Assembly (NCBI RefSeq): GCF_012563545.1
Contig: NZ_CP050804.1
Span: forward strand, 1,302,001-1,366,000
Length of the DNA: 64,000 bases
Source: Arcanobacterium buesumense
GTDB lineage: Bacteria; Actinomycetota; Actinomycetes; Actinomycetales; Actinomycetaceae
Reading direction: 5' to 3'
The notes beneath the pieces are model-generated. The model searched no databases and had not been told where the DNA came from. It saw only the letters and a list, made by a program, of their open reading frames with translations. This document shows, in pieces, positions 15,912-25,172 of this stretch (position 1 is the stretch's first letter; the number at the start of each line of letters is the position of its first letter). A program made the position numbers and the translations under genes.

Positions 15912-17726
15912 ATGGAACACGAGCCGGCAACATCACCTAAAAAACAAAAAGGTAGCCCAGCACTCATCATTCTCATGGCCGGAATCGTTGGCCCAACTGT
16001 CATTCTTGGCAACTATCTTGGAGCCGGACAGGCCGGAATCGTTGGCGGGTTCGTCGCCATGTTCACCCTCATTAGCTGTATGGGCCGATCCCTCCATGCC
16101 AATTTTTCAAGGTTTATTGTTGTCGCCCCGCTGATCGCTTTCTTTTCCATCGTCCCACGCGTCATTGCTCCCGCGTGTCTGCCACTGGCAATCGCACTGG
16201 CAGTTCTCGGAGTATTTATCGCCGGTATTTTGCCACTACGCAATCGCACATACAACACTGCCGCAATAGGTCTTGGAACCTCAACACTATTAGGCTACTC
16301 GTTGCCAGTTTCCCAGGCTCAGCCAAGTGAATTCTTCATCGCCGCAGGTGCTGGCCTCATCGTTGCCGCACTCCTCATTCTCCTTCTAGGAATAAAAGAT
16401 CCTTCCGGCCCTACTCGGCGGATGGTTAGCGAACTCTTTGCCGATAACAACCGGAACTTTTCCGCCGCTTTCGAAGCTTGGACTATTGACGGTTCCCCAC
16501 ACTGGCTTGGGCTAATCATGGAATCCTCCGTCGAATACCGGCTTGCCCGCGCTACCCTCAAGCCACAAGCCAAAAACGACCCAGCACTACAAGAACTCCT
16601 CAACACCATCAACGATCAAGCCAATCAGCTTATGGCTGGAATCAAGAACAAAAAACACCTACCGGCCCAAACACCGCAAGCTATCGAGACTATTGATCTC
16701 GCACACGTCAATGAGCACTACCGGCACGCATTAACAGCGATGATCAACGCACTAGATAAAGCTAATAAAGCCGAAACTAGCCGTGAGAAACATTCCGTCG
16801 ATATCCCGCCTTCGCTTCGGCACCACGTTCGACTCAACTCGATCCGTTCTGCTATCGGTGGACACTCACTGCAAGTACGCCACGCTTTGCGAACAACAAT
16901 CGCAGTCTTCCTGACTTTTCTTATTTCACTACGGGTTCCCCACGGCGATCCGCTTCTCCCTACGCTACTTGTCACCTCATTTGCACTTATTCAGTCAAGC
17001 AAAAATGCCACATTAATGAGAGCACGAGCGCGGTTCATTGGCATTAGCATCGGTGGAATCGCTGCATTTGGCATCATTATGTTTTTACCTTCGAGCATAT
17101 TATTCCCACTTTCGATTGTCGCACTGGTTGTAGGAATGTGGTACATCGCAGATAGCCCGGCAATCGGAACCGGAGCGCTTATTATTATGGCAGTTGGCTA
17201 CAATTTCGAAATGCGCCATATTGCGCCAATGACAGCACTTGCTGAGTATTTCATTTTTGCTCTCATCGCCATCATCATCAGCTCTATTGTTGGCTTCACA
17301 GTGATTCCTGCTTGGCGTCCACCTTCACTAATGAACCGTTTATCGCAAGCATGTACAACATGTGCACACGCCTGCACGCTCCTGAGTTTGCCGCGAAGCA
17401 CCAGTAGCGACGAAGAGAAGATAGACGCACTGACACAAGCGCAAACGGCCATTCATCAACTTGCGCCAGACCATGAGGACCTCAGTTCTACTCAACGGCG
17501 CCTGCTAAAACAAACCCGCCACAGTTTTGAAGACTTACTTGCGGTAGCAGTTTTCCAGTCTTTGACCCAGATACCCGATATTCACGATCAGCTCTTAACC
17601 GCAGCCGACATCCTACAGCACTCGGATTTATCCCCATTCGCAGTAGACGACAATTCCGCACTTAGCTTGCCTGCTTTAGCCCTCCGGGTACGCACGAATA
17701 CTCACGAGCTTATTAACGCCCAATAG
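15912..17726 (+). CDS. FUSC family integral membrane protein
   Basis: A 604-residue protein with two hydrophobic blocks of several helices each (about 15-160 and 325-475) separated by a long soluble stretch, plus a helical soluble C-terminus. This two-block layout and the segment SLQVRHALRTTIAVFLTFLI at the start of the second block are typical of the FUSC (fusaric acid resistance/aromatic acid exporter) superfamily. It is divergent from guaB1 and alone in its transcript. A role in efflux of aromatic acids or similar compounds is family knowledge; the substrate here is unknown. The AGTAAGGGGAAAACT context before ATG is a good ribosome site. Confidence 0.8.
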   Translation: MEHEPATSPKKQKGSPALIILMAGIVGPTVILGNYLGAGQAGIVGGFVAMFTLISCMGRSLHANFSRFIVVAPLIAFFSIVPRVIAPACLPLAIALAVLGVFIAGILPLRNRTYNTAAIGLGTSTLLGYSLPVSQAQPSEFFIAAGAGLIVAALLILLLGIKDPSGPTRRMVSELFADNNRNFSAAFEAWTIDGSPHWLGLIMESSVEYRLARATLKPQAKNDPALQELLNTINDQANQLMAGIKNKKHLPAQTPQAIETIDLAHVNEHYRHALTAMINALDKANKAETSREKHSVDIPPSLRHHVRLNSIRSAIGGHSLQVRHALRTTIAVFLTFLISLRVPHGDPLLPTLLVTSFALIQSSKNATLMRARARFIGISIGGIAAFGIIMFLPSSILFPLSIVALVVGMWYIADSPAIGTGALIIMAVGYNFEMRHIAPMTALAEYFIFALIAIIISSIVGFTVIPAWRPPSLMNRLSQACTTCAHACTLLSLPRSTSSDEEKIDALTQAQTAIHQLAPDHEDLSSTQRRLLKQTRHSFEDLLAVAVFQSLTQIPDIHDQLLTAADILQHSDLSPFAVDDNSALSLPALALRVRTNTHELINAQ

Positions 17727-17750
17727 CCACCACTGCTATCGCATTCTATA

Positions 17751-17792
17751 TGCTTTATTCACCACTCCAACATAAGCGTAGCGAATAAAGCA
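17751..17792. terminator. Inverted repeat between convergent FUSC and kinase genes
   Basis: Arms TGCTTTATTC (17751-17760) and GAATAAAGCA (17783-17792) enclose a 22-base loop between stops at 17726 and 17803. No strong T-run follows, so it is only a candidate for a shared terminator. Confidence 0.4.
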
Positions 17793-17802
17793 CCCGCATA
17801 AA

Positions 17803-19329
17803 CTACATATTTTGGATTGCCGACAACCGATGCATGATGGTTTTATTAGCTAGATAGCTGTCAAGATAAATATTATATAATTCGTCATAAATCGACGTAA
17901 TATCTACATTAGGTTTAACAACTTGAGACTCTTTAACCCAAGTATCCTTTTGACTAACACTACCAAGATACTGAGCTGCTAATAAAGCATCGCCGTATGA
18001 GGCGCCAACGGTAACATCTGGAATGATCTGCTCAATTGAACAAACATCACTAACGATCTGAGCCCATAAACGCCCCTGAGTTCCTCCACCAACAGCTAGG
18101 ATCCGCGCTGGGCGTCCTGCACTCATTTCTAATTCTTCAATAATTTGTCGTATCCCAAAAGCAATTCCTTCATAAACTGCACGAAAAATATGTCCCCGCT
18201 GATGGCGCAATGTCAAGCCAACAACCATACCTCGTGCATCAGGATCATATAGCGGGGTACGTTCTCCGGCGAAATATGGTAACAACACTAGTCCATCCGC
18301 CCCTGGAGCAATTGATTTTGCTTCGTCAATTAACGTTTTAAAATCGATACCTCCGCACAAACCTTGGAACCAGGTTGTGACACTTCCCGAAGTTGCCATT
18401 CCTGCCGCCAGCGTGTGTGAGTGTGGAACGACTCCACTTGTCGTCCATAGGGCCGGTGACACTGTAGGAGCAGCTAAAACCTGCACCATGAACATCGTTG
18501 AACCATACATCAGCATAAGATCGCCAGGAGCAGACACACCTGCAGAATATGCTTCTGCCCACGCATCAATAGTTCCAGCCAATACTTGAGTTCCTTCCGG
18601 CAGGCCCGTTTCATCTGCAGCACACGCAGTAATTTGCCCGGCCAGTTCACCCGGCCATAACAACTTTGGAAGATGAAGACCTGGCAAGATTCGTTCTGCC
18701 CAGTCATATGCCCAGTCTTGTTTTTGCACATCATACAGCGGATCACACTGACTGGCAGTATGGTGATCCAAAACCCATTGTCCGGTAAGTCGTTTCACAA
18801 TATATGAGTGCGAAGAGTACCAGGGAGAATCTGGGGATACTTCTGGATAGTTATCCCGAACCCAAGCAATTTTGGGTCCTAAAGATTGGCTTGACAGAGT
18901 CTTGCCACAACGTGCAAGTATCGCTTCCCTCCCCAATATTTGATTTTGCTCTTGAATCTGTTTTTCAGCCCTAGTATCAATTCCATATAGAATCGCTTTA
19001 TGCAACGGAGCATCAGGATCCTTGTGCGTACTACTTTCACTGACAGTTGTTACCAAAGCTGGCCCTAAACCCGAAACACATAGTGCACCAAGTTTTGCCT
19101 CACCTTTTGCTATATCCGCATATCCATCGGAATTGACAATATGACGACACACATGGAGAACAGACCCCCACCAATCTGTCACTGCATCCATTTCGGCAAA
19201 ACCTGGACGCGGTAAGCTCATCGTATTAGGATGAACTGCTTGCGCCACAATTGCACCCATATGGTCACATAAAACAGCTTTCGTTGCCCCAGTTCCAATA
19301 TCTATACCTAGCGTCAGAACATTATTCAT
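17803..19329 (-). CDS. FGGY family carbohydrate kinase
   Basis: A 508-residue two-domain kinase of the ASKHA/FGGY family that phosphorylates an imported sugar or polyol with ATP. The N-terminal phosphate-binding motif GIDIGTGATKAVLCD (about 7-21) and the C-terminal segments PYFAGERTPLYDPDARG and ILAVGGGTQGRLWAQIVSDV are diagnostic; the closest named groups are xylulokinase-like. It is the last gene of a binding protein, ATPase, permease, permease, kinase set controlled by a divergent DeoR gene. That layout recalls the rhizobial L-rhamnose locus rhaRSTPQ-K, but no mutarotase, isomerase or aldolase is present, so the substrate stays open. Confidence 0.88.
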   Translation of the reverse strand: MNNVLTLGIDIGTGATKAVLCDHMGAIVAQAVHPNTMSLPRPGFAEMDAVTDWWGSVLHVCRHIVNSDGYADIAKGEAKLGALCVSGLGPALVTTVSESSTHKDPDAPLHKAILYGIDTRAEKQIQEQNQILGREAILARCGKTLSSQSLGPKIAWVRDNYPEVSPDSPWYSSHSYIVKRLTGQWVLDHHTASQCDPLYDVQKQDWAYDWAERILPGLHLPKLLWPGELAGQITACAADETGLPEGTQVLAGTIDAWAEAYSAGVSAPGDLMLMYGSTMFMVQVLAAPTVSPALWTTSGVVPHSHTLAAGMATSGSVTTWFQGLCGGIDFKTLIDEAKSIAPGADGLVLLPYFAGERTPLYDPDARGMVVGLTLRHQRGHIFRAVYEGIAFGIRQIIEELEMSAGRPARILAVGGGTQGRLWAQIVSDVCSIEQIIPDVTVGASYGDALLAAQYLGSVSQKDTWVKESQVVKPNVDITSIYDELYNIYLDSYLANKTIMHRLSAIQNM

Positions 19330-19364
19330 ATTATTTTCTTCCCTATATTTTATTATTCTTATCT

Positions 19365-20384
19365 TTAGACACGTTCACGACGTTTGGAAATCCATTTAAA
19401 GAGTATTTCTCGTAACCGCGATCCCCAGGTATTGATAGCAACAATGAAGATCAATAATGCGCCTTGCATAATATTGACGATATGCGGACTATTCTGGATA
19501 GAAAGTAGACCAGTAGAGAGCATCTGAAGAGTTAATACTGCGATAACTACCCCAGCAACTGTAATATATCCGCCTTCTGGATCAACCCCGGCAAGAACAG
19601 CGATAACAATAGCTAATAAAATGTACGTTGTGCCATATTGTGAATTAGCACCAGAAGCGCGAGAAGATATAATCAATCCAGCAATACCTGCTAACACTCC
19701 AGAAGTTAGGTAGGTGAACGTAAGAACTTTAATCCGGTTAATTCCAGAATAGTCAGCAGCTACGGGGTTAGCACCAACCATTCGCATCTGGAATCCCAAT
19801 TTAGTTTTGCTTACCAATACACCAATAATAAGAGCTATTACTACCATCAGCATGAAAATCAAGGGAATTCCAGCAACCGTAATTAATGCAATATTTGTAA
19901 ACGCAGTTGGCAAATTAGTCAATATAGAACCGCCAGAAAGCACTAACGCAATGCCGGAAAATAATTGCTGGGTTCCTAACGTTGCCAAAATCGGTGGAAC
20001 GTTCAACCCAGCGATGAGGAGTGCGTTACACAGTCCACACAACGCTCCAACCAATACTGCTACCAGCACTGCAATAGGCACCGACAAATTAGACCCTGAC
20101 GAAATCATTAATTGAGCAGCAATAATAGCAGAAACGTTGGATATCCCTACTACAGACAAATCAATACCTGCAGTAAGCATAGTCACTGAGATCGCCATAG
20201 CCAGTAGAGCTAATTCGGGTGTTGCAAGAAGAATAAACTGAAAATTTGCTCCAGAAAGGAATACCGCCGGATTAAGTATCGAAAAAAGTATGAATATACC
20301 AACAGTAACAACAACAAGTCGCACGAAACTATGACGGCTACCCATGCTGTTAAGAAGTTTCGTATATAGATTGTTCGGTGTCAT
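19365..20384 (-). CDS. Sugar ABC transporter permease (RbsC/LsrD family), second permease
   Basis: A 339-residue membrane protein with about 8-10 helices of the BPD_transp_2 family. The loop segment ISVTMLTAGIDLSVVGISNVSAIIAAQL and, near the end, IVIAVLAGVDPEGGYITVAGVVIAV match the usual AGGIDLSVG and GG-G-G signatures of ribose/rhamnose/AI-2-type permeases. The ATG lies one base after the stop of the first permease gene, so they are co-translated and probably form a heterodimeric channel. It is followed by the FGGY kinase. Confidence 0.88.
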   Translation of the reverse strand: MTPNNLYTKLLNSMGSRHSFVRLVVVTVGIFILFSILNPAVFLSGANFQFILLATPELALLAMAISVTMLTAGIDLSVVGISNVSAIIAAQLMISSGSNLSVPIAVLVAVLVGALCGLCNALLIAGLNVPPILATLGTQQLFSGIALVLSGGSILTNLPTAFTNIALITVAGIPLIFMLMVVIALIIGVLVSKTKLGFQMRMVGANPVAADYSGINRIKVLTFTYLTSGVLAGIAGLIISSRASGANSQYGTTYILLAIVIAVLAGVDPEGGYITVAGVVIAVLTLQMLSTGLLSIQNSPHIVNIMQGALLIFIVAINTWGSRLREILFKWISKRRERV

Positions 20385-20385
20385 A

Positions 20386-21483
20386 TTACTGCTCCCCTAC
20401 GAAATTCTTTACAGATGACTCTTCGGGACAATCTGTTTGACTATGATTTTCTATAATTGCCCGAACAGGTTTCGTTCGAGCCGATAATGCTTGCAAACTA
20501 ACACCTAGTACGAGCATGATTCCAACCATTGTTTGTTGCCATATCGCTGGGACGCCAAGCGGAACAAGCGAAGTTCTAATCAGCGAAATCAAAATAACGC
20601 CGAGAATGGTACCTCGAACGGAACCACGACCACCCGTAATAGCAGTACCTCCAAGCACTACCGCAGCAATCACATTTAGTTCTTGCCCAGTAAAAGCTGT
20701 GGGGTCAGCTGTTCCGGCTAGTGTAACGAATGTTATGCCGGCAATGCCAGCCAAGCCACCTGCAGCTACTGCGACCATAATCTTGACTAACTTAACTGGC
20801 ACCGCTGCACGCTGAGCTGCTTCTTCACCACCACCTAGAGCAAAAATTGACCGTCCGGCAATAGTCCATCGCAAAAATGCCCATACAATAAAGACAATAG
20901 CCACAACCAATAGAATCAATACATTTAATCGAGTTGTGCCTCTTACAGCACCTGGTGCGGTAATGATATTTGTTGTTCGTAAAATTTCTAGTGGCTCAGG
21001 TAAATTGTTGATAATAACACCCCCGCCAAAAGCAAATAATGTCCCCATAAAGACAGCAGATGTTGCAAGGGTTGCAATAAGAGTGGATACCCGGGTACCA
21101 ATGACAACCACAGCGTTTATTGCTCCCATCGCGCATCCAATAACACATGCGACGACGAAGGGTATAACTGCTAATGTAATATTTCCTTGTTCTGGAGTGA
21201 GTAATACTGCAAGATAAGCTGAAGTAATACCGATTGCAAGAAAAGATACATCAATTCCGCCAGTTAGTAATACCAAGAAAACTCCTAATGCGAAAACCAC
21301 ATTCACCATAGAGTCACGCAAAATATTGAATAGAGTTTCAACGGAAAAGAAACCAGGAACTTTCATGATCACTGAGCCAAGGATCATGATAATGAGAAAA
21401 ACTAAGAGTAACTCCTGGTTGGCAACAATTTTATAAATGAAACTTGACTTTTGCCGAGTGCTTCTATGAATGTTTTTCTTCAT
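20386..21483 (-). CDS. Sugar ABC transporter permease (RbsC/LsrC family), first permease
   Basis: A 365-residue membrane protein of the same family as its neighbour. The signature LVLLTGGIDVSFLAIGITSAYLA is near residues 60-80, and ELNVIAAVVLGGTAITGGRGS lies near 260, the cytoplasmic loop that contacts the ATPase. A short hydrophilic N-terminus and a polar C-terminal tail (ENHSQTDCPEESSVKNFVGEQ region) lie in the cytoplasm. The ATG overlaps the ATPase stop by 4 bases (ATGA). Two different permease genes point to a heterodimer, as in Rha and Lsr systems, rather than the RbsC homodimer. Confidence 0.88.
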   Translation of the reverse strand: MKKNIHRSTRQKSSFIYKIVANQELLLVFLIIMILGSVIMKVPGFFSVETLFNILRDSMVNVVFALGVFLVLLTGGIDVSFLAIGITSAYLAVLLTPEQGNITLAVIPFVVACVIGCAMGAINAVVVIGTRVSTLIATLATSAVFMGTLFAFGGGVIINNLPEPLEILRTTNIITAPGAVRGTTRLNVLILLVVAIVFIVWAFLRWTIAGRSIFALGGGEEAAQRAAVPVKLVKIMVAVAAGGLAGIAGITFVTLAGTADPTAFTGQELNVIAAVVLGGTAITGGRGSVRGTILGVILISLIRTSLVPLGVPAIWQQTMVGIMLVLGVSLQALSARTKPVRAIIENHSQTDCPEESSVKNFVGEQ

Positions 21484-23009
21484 TGTACGATCGCCTTTAC
21501 TATCGTGTCTTCAGTCAGTGATTCGCCTTTTAATTCTTCGGTAATACGTCCGCTTCGAACGATAAGTGCTCTGTGACATGTCGAAACTAATTCAGGAACG
21601 TCGTCAGATATCACTAAAACACCCAGCCCTCGTAAGGACTGAGCACGTAGAACTGAAAGAATGTCAAACTTAGATCCCACATCCACGCCTACCGTCGGCC
21701 CATTGAGAATTAGAACTTTCGGTTCACCCAAAAGCCATTTTGCGAGCAAAACTCGTTGTGCATTGCCTCCCGACAAAGAACGTACTGGGTCTTCTAAGGA
21801 ATCTAATTTAATTCTCAAATCACGAACAATATCCGTTTGAATTCGCCGTGCCTTTTTCGTTGAAATAATTCCCTTGCTTAATGCTTTTCCAAGGTGAGCA
21901 GATATGACGTTATCACCAATAGGCTGATCTAAAAATAGACCTTGTGTTAATCGATCCTCTGGAACATAACCAATACCGGCATTAACTGCATCAGCCATTG
22001 TATGGACTTTAACTTCTTTTCCACCGACAGAAATTGATCCTTGTTGCGCCGGATTTATCCCAGCAATTGCTTCGGCAATTTCCGTGCGACCAGAACCTAA
22101 CAAACCAGATAGACCAACAATTTCGCCTTGCCGAATAGTAAAAGAAATATCTTCAAACAGTGGATCATTCCCCAGTTTGCGGACTTCCAACGCCACTGGT
22201 GCTTCCTCATCAATAACGCTTGCATTATCAATATTCGTTTGACTTCGGCCGGTCATCGTTTCTGCTAATGTTGCGTGAGTATATTCGCTAGGTCTCCCTT
22301 GGCCTACAACTTCGCCATTTCGCATGATCGTTACCCGATCAGAAATCGAGAAAACTTCTTGCATCTTATGACTAATAAATGCAAGAGCAACCCCATCATC
22401 ACGCAGTTTTTCAACAGAGGCAAAAAGCGCATCAACTTCACGCCATGTCAAGGCCGTAGTGGGCTCATCCATCGCAATAAATCTTGCTGAATGCGCTAAG
22501 GCCCTTGCTACTGCACACAACTGCCGTTCAGCTACATTAAGATCACCAACTAGACTATAAAGATCTAATGAAACTCCCAGTCTTTCAAGTGCTTGTTCAC
22601 CAATGTCTAAAGTTTCTTTGCGTCGCACTGTTTTCTGGCGATCGGCAAAATATCCTGGAAGCGCGATATTCTCTGCAACTGTCAAATTTGGCAATAACGA
22701 AAAGTCTTGATAAATAATGTCAAGTCCTAATCGATATGCTAAAGATGGATTGAGATGAGGATAGCTCTTGCCATCAATCACTATATGGCCAGCGGTAGGA
22801 GCGTGAGCTCCTGAGATAACTTTCATCAACGTGGATTTGCCACAGCCATTTTCTCCGGCAATACAATGAACTTCTCCGGGGTAGAAATCTACTGAAACAC
22901 CGTTGAGGGCCTGTACTCCGCCAAAGCGCTTCACAACATCGACAGCAGAAACAAATGGTTGCGAATGATTTTGGGAAGGGAAAGAATTAGTAGTTGGGGC
23001 TTTAGACAT
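21480..23009 (-). CDS. Sugar ABC transporter ATP-binding protein with two nucleotide-binding domains (RbsA-like)
   Basis: A 509-residue fused double ATPase that powers the sugar importer. The start is placed at ATG 23009 (MSKAPTT), behind AGGGAAACC; an upstream in-frame start would add 40 residues with no family match. The first domain has Walker A GENGCGKST and Walker B FIAMDEPTTALT, with the signature degenerated to LNVAERQL, as is normal for this family. The second has the altered Walker A GLLGSGRTE, signature LSGGNAQRVLLAKWLL and Walker B ILNGPTVGVD. The asymmetric motifs are typical of RbsA/MglA/RhaT. It is 177 bases from the binding-protein stop, with a hairpin between. Confidence 0.92.
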   Translation of the reverse strand: MSKAPTTNSFPSQNHSQPFVSAVDVVKRFGGVQALNGVSVDFYPGEVHCIAGENGCGKSTLMKVISGAHAPTAGHIVIDGKSYPHLNPSLAYRLGLDIIYQDFSLLPNLTVAENIALPGYFADRQKTVRRKETLDIGEQALERLGVSLDLYSLVGDLNVAERQLCAVARALAHSARFIAMDEPTTALTWREVDALFASVEKLRDDGVALAFISHKMQEVFSISDRVTIMRNGEVVGQGRPSEYTHATLAETMTGRSQTNIDNASVIDEEAPVALEVRKLGNDPLFEDISFTIRQGEIVGLSGLLGSGRTEIAEAIAGINPAQQGSISVGGKEVKVHTMADAVNAGIGYVPEDRLTQGLFLDQPIGDNVISAHLGKALSKGIISTKKARRIQTDIVRDLRIKLDSLEDPVRSLSGGNAQRVLLAKWLLGEPKVLILNGPTVGVDVGSKFDILSVLRAQSLRGLGVLVISDDVPELVSTCHRALIVRSGRITEELKGESLTEDTIVKAIVQ

Positions 23010-23113
23010 GGTTTCCCTACTTTTTATAAAACTAAATTTTGTTGTCATAAAGGTATAAGCCACAAATAACACGAAAATGGGCCGTTCTCTCATGACATTG
23101 ATAAATGTTCTGA

Positions 23114-23156
23114 AAGGATCCGCCGACACCGAATAAATACTAATCGGCGGATCCTT
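23114..23156 (-). promoter_or_regulatory. Hairpin between the binding-protein and ATPase genes
   Basis: Arms AAGGATCCGCCGA (23114-23126) and TCGGCGGATCCTT (23144-23156), 13 bp, enclose a 17-base loop 30 bases past the binding-protein stop. The minus strand continues TTTC only briefly, suggesting partial termination or 3'-end protection. That is the common way to make more binding protein than membrane parts. Confidence 0.6.
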
Positions 23157-23185
23157 CCAATATTTTCGAGAAAGAAACTCAGATT

Positions 23186-24227
23186 TTAGAATGGAAAATT
23201 ATCTACAGTTTCCTTCGTCGCTGAAAGACTTGCATCGCCATAGAACACAATTGGATTTTCTGTTGACTGGACAAGATTCGTGTAGCCTTCTACTCCTAAA
23301 TCAGTTCCAGGTTCGAGAGTCTTACCTTCTGCTAAAAGTTGCCCTGCCTTCAAAATTGCTTTACCAGCAGCAGCCGGATCCCAGAAGTAGATTTCATCAA
23401 TAGATCCATCTTCCAAACCCTTTTTGGATTGTGAGGGAACTCCAGTGCCATGAACACAAGTTTCATTTTGAAGACCTGCTTCAGCGATTGCTCGCCCTAT
23501 GCCAATAACATCCTCTGAAGACCCTCCCTGAAAACCACGTAAGTTCGGATTAGCTTGAAGAAGCTGCTTAGTTTTCTTATAAGCTTCGTCTGCGTTATTA
23601 TTCGATTCGACTTCTGTCCCTAAACGTGTCATCTTCGGGTATTGACGCTGTTGTTGATCATATCCTCCCTTAGCCCACTGCATGTGGCTTTCGGCAGTTA
23701 GCGTACCAACAAATTGAACATACTTGCCTTCATTTCCCATACACTTTGCTAGACCGTCCATAACGTTCGCGCCATAAGCAAAGTTATCAAAGGCTTCAAT
23801 GTCTGCATCTGGAGTGGTCAGACCCGCTGCTTCTTGGGTAACCACCTTAATACCAGCACTTGTTGCTTGGCTAATAACGGTATTAAGAGCTTCTGGATCT
23901 GAAGGAATAATTCCGATTACAGCAGGCTTTTGAGCAATTAAGCCCTGAATCACACTGACTTGCTTTTCCGGGCTATTCGTATCAGGACCAGTTTGAAATG
24001 CAGTCTTTCCAGATTCTTTTGCAAACTCCTCTACACCAGTTTTCATGCGATCGAACCAGGCAATACCGGTGAGTTTGACAACGTTTACATAGTCACCTTC
24101 ACTAGCTGCTGTCATATCGCCGTCCGCACTATCAGGGGGTTGACTGATCGGCAGTCGTCATACTGCATCCGGCCAAAACAAGCATAGTAGCGAAAGTTAA
24201 AGTGGAAAATTTTCGTAGTTTACGCAT
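23186..24227 (-). pseudogene. Sugar-binding lipoprotein of the ABC importer, split by a one-base frameshift
   Basis: The reading frame from ATG 24227 (after GGAAGAGG) begins with a lipoprotein signal, MRKLRKFSTLTFATMLVLAG followed by the lipobox Cys (C21), and stops after about 30 codons. The remaining 309 residues, in another frame from about 24140 down to 23186, are a complete LsrB/RhaS-type periplasmic-binding domain (segments VKLTGIAWFDRMKTGVEEF, YGANVMDGLAKCMG, GFQGGSSEDVIGIGRA). Removing one C from the minus-strand C5 run at 24139-24135 joins them as QSTPDSADGDMTAAS. So this is either a real recent frameshift, slippage-based switching or a base-call error. An internal ATG at 24115 could still make an unanchored cytoplasmic form. 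The rest of the operon is intact. Confidence 0.8.
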
Positions 24228-24290
24228 ATTAAGTACCTCTTCCTTGAGTCTTAGCTATGACGTCGTTTACTACACACGCCATCGTGCCCC

Positions 24291-24310
24291 CTTGCACGAT
24301 TTCGTGCAAG
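24291..24310. promoter_or_regulatory. Operator candidate between the sugar importer and its DeoR regulator
   Basis: CTTGCACGA and TCGTGCAAG are perfect 9-bp arms separated by TT. A third half-site, ATCGTGC at 24281-24287, pairs with the GCACGAT of the first arm in a second overlapping palindrome. It sits in the 166-base divergent region, where the DeoR protein would be expected to bind. Confidence 0.65.
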
Positions 24311-24393
24311 ATAAGAAAAGTGTATTAATATTTGGTTAACTAACAAACACTTTTCGACAATTACTCTTTATTTAATCTGGAAGGTGCATTCTC

Positions 24394-25167
24394 GTGCGTC
24401 TCAGCTCTCGCCAGCGCAAAATTCTATCGCTACTGCATGGCGGGACTTATTTGGAAGTCAAAGATCTTGCGCAACTTCTCCACGTCGACGCTTCAACAAT
24501 CCGACGAGACCTACAGGGACTAACTGCCGAAGGGCTTATAGAGAGACGCCATGGTGGTGCCATTTTACGCCACACCACTGATTCTCATTTTTCACATGCA
24601 CTATCTAATGAAACCGAGCATCTAGCTGTGGCCAAAGCTGCCTATCGCATGCTAAAAGATGGCGATTCCTTAACTCTTGCCTCTGGCCCAATTTCGACCC
24701 TACTTGCTTTGTCACTACTCGATATGCAAGATCTAACTATTATTACCAACGATCTCAACTCAGCAATGACGCTATCCGCTAATCCCACGTTCAAGGTTCA
24801 TATCCCTGGTGGCGAATTAAGAGAATCTCCCGCACATACAGTTTCTGGCACAAAAGCTGAAGCATTTCTTATCGAACAGCGAACGGCCTGGAGTTTTATC
24901 GAAGTCGAAGGCATCCACCCATATTCCGGTTTTACTATATCTGCGACATGGCAGACCGGTATAACTCGCATGCTCTTGCAAGCTGGAAAACGCAAATGCG
25001 TTATGGCTGACTCCATGGCATTCGGCCGTCGCTGCGTTGGGTTTGTTTCAGAGACGAACAGTGCCAACCTCATCATGACTGATGAGCTACTAAACGACTA
25101 TGAACTTCCAGCCTTTGGCGGAAGAGTAATGAGAATCGCGCGTGACCCTCGGGATCTTTTAGCATAG
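24394..25167 (+). CDS. DeoR/GlpR family transcriptional regulator of the sugar importer
   Basis: A 257-residue regulator. The N-terminal winged HTH spans about residues 3-57: SSRQRKILSLLHGG, then VKDLAQLLHVDASTIRRDLQ and EGLIERRHGGAIL, the DeoR signature. The C-terminal DeoRC sugar-phosphate sensor follows, with ITNDLNSAMTLS and MADSMAFGRRCVGFV in place of the usual GxxG(D/S)-type and D-S-KFG-motifs. The start is GTG at 24394. It is divergent from the binding-protein gene, with a palindromic operator between. Members of this family commonly repress sugar operons and respond to a phosphorylated intermediate, here probably the product of the FGGY kinase. Confidence 0.9.
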   Translation: MRLSSRQRKILSLLHGGTYLEVKDLAQLLHVDASTIRRDLQGLTAEGLIERRHGGAILRHTTDSHFSHALSNETEHLAVAKAAYRMLKDGDSLTLASGPISTLLALSLLDMQDLTIITNDLNSAMTLSANPTFKVHIPGGELRESPAHTVSGTKAEAFLIEQRTAWSFIEVEGIHPYSGFTISATWQTGITRMLLQAGKRKCVMADSMAFGRRCVGFVSETNSANLIMTDELLNDYELPAFGGRVMRIARDPRDLLA

Positions 25168-25172
25168 CGAAT

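Noticed and set aside
23186..24115. Binding protein annotated as a complete gene starting at the internal ATG 24115
   Set aside because: A lipoprotein signal with its own ribosome site lies directly upstream in another frame and joins perfectly after removal of one base, so the short form is not the ancestral gene.
17803..24227. Assignment of the sugar importer as an AI-2 (Lsr) system
   Set aside because: LsrF, LsrG and LsrR (SorC type) are absent and the regulator is a classical DeoR protein; similarity of the binding protein alone is not enough.
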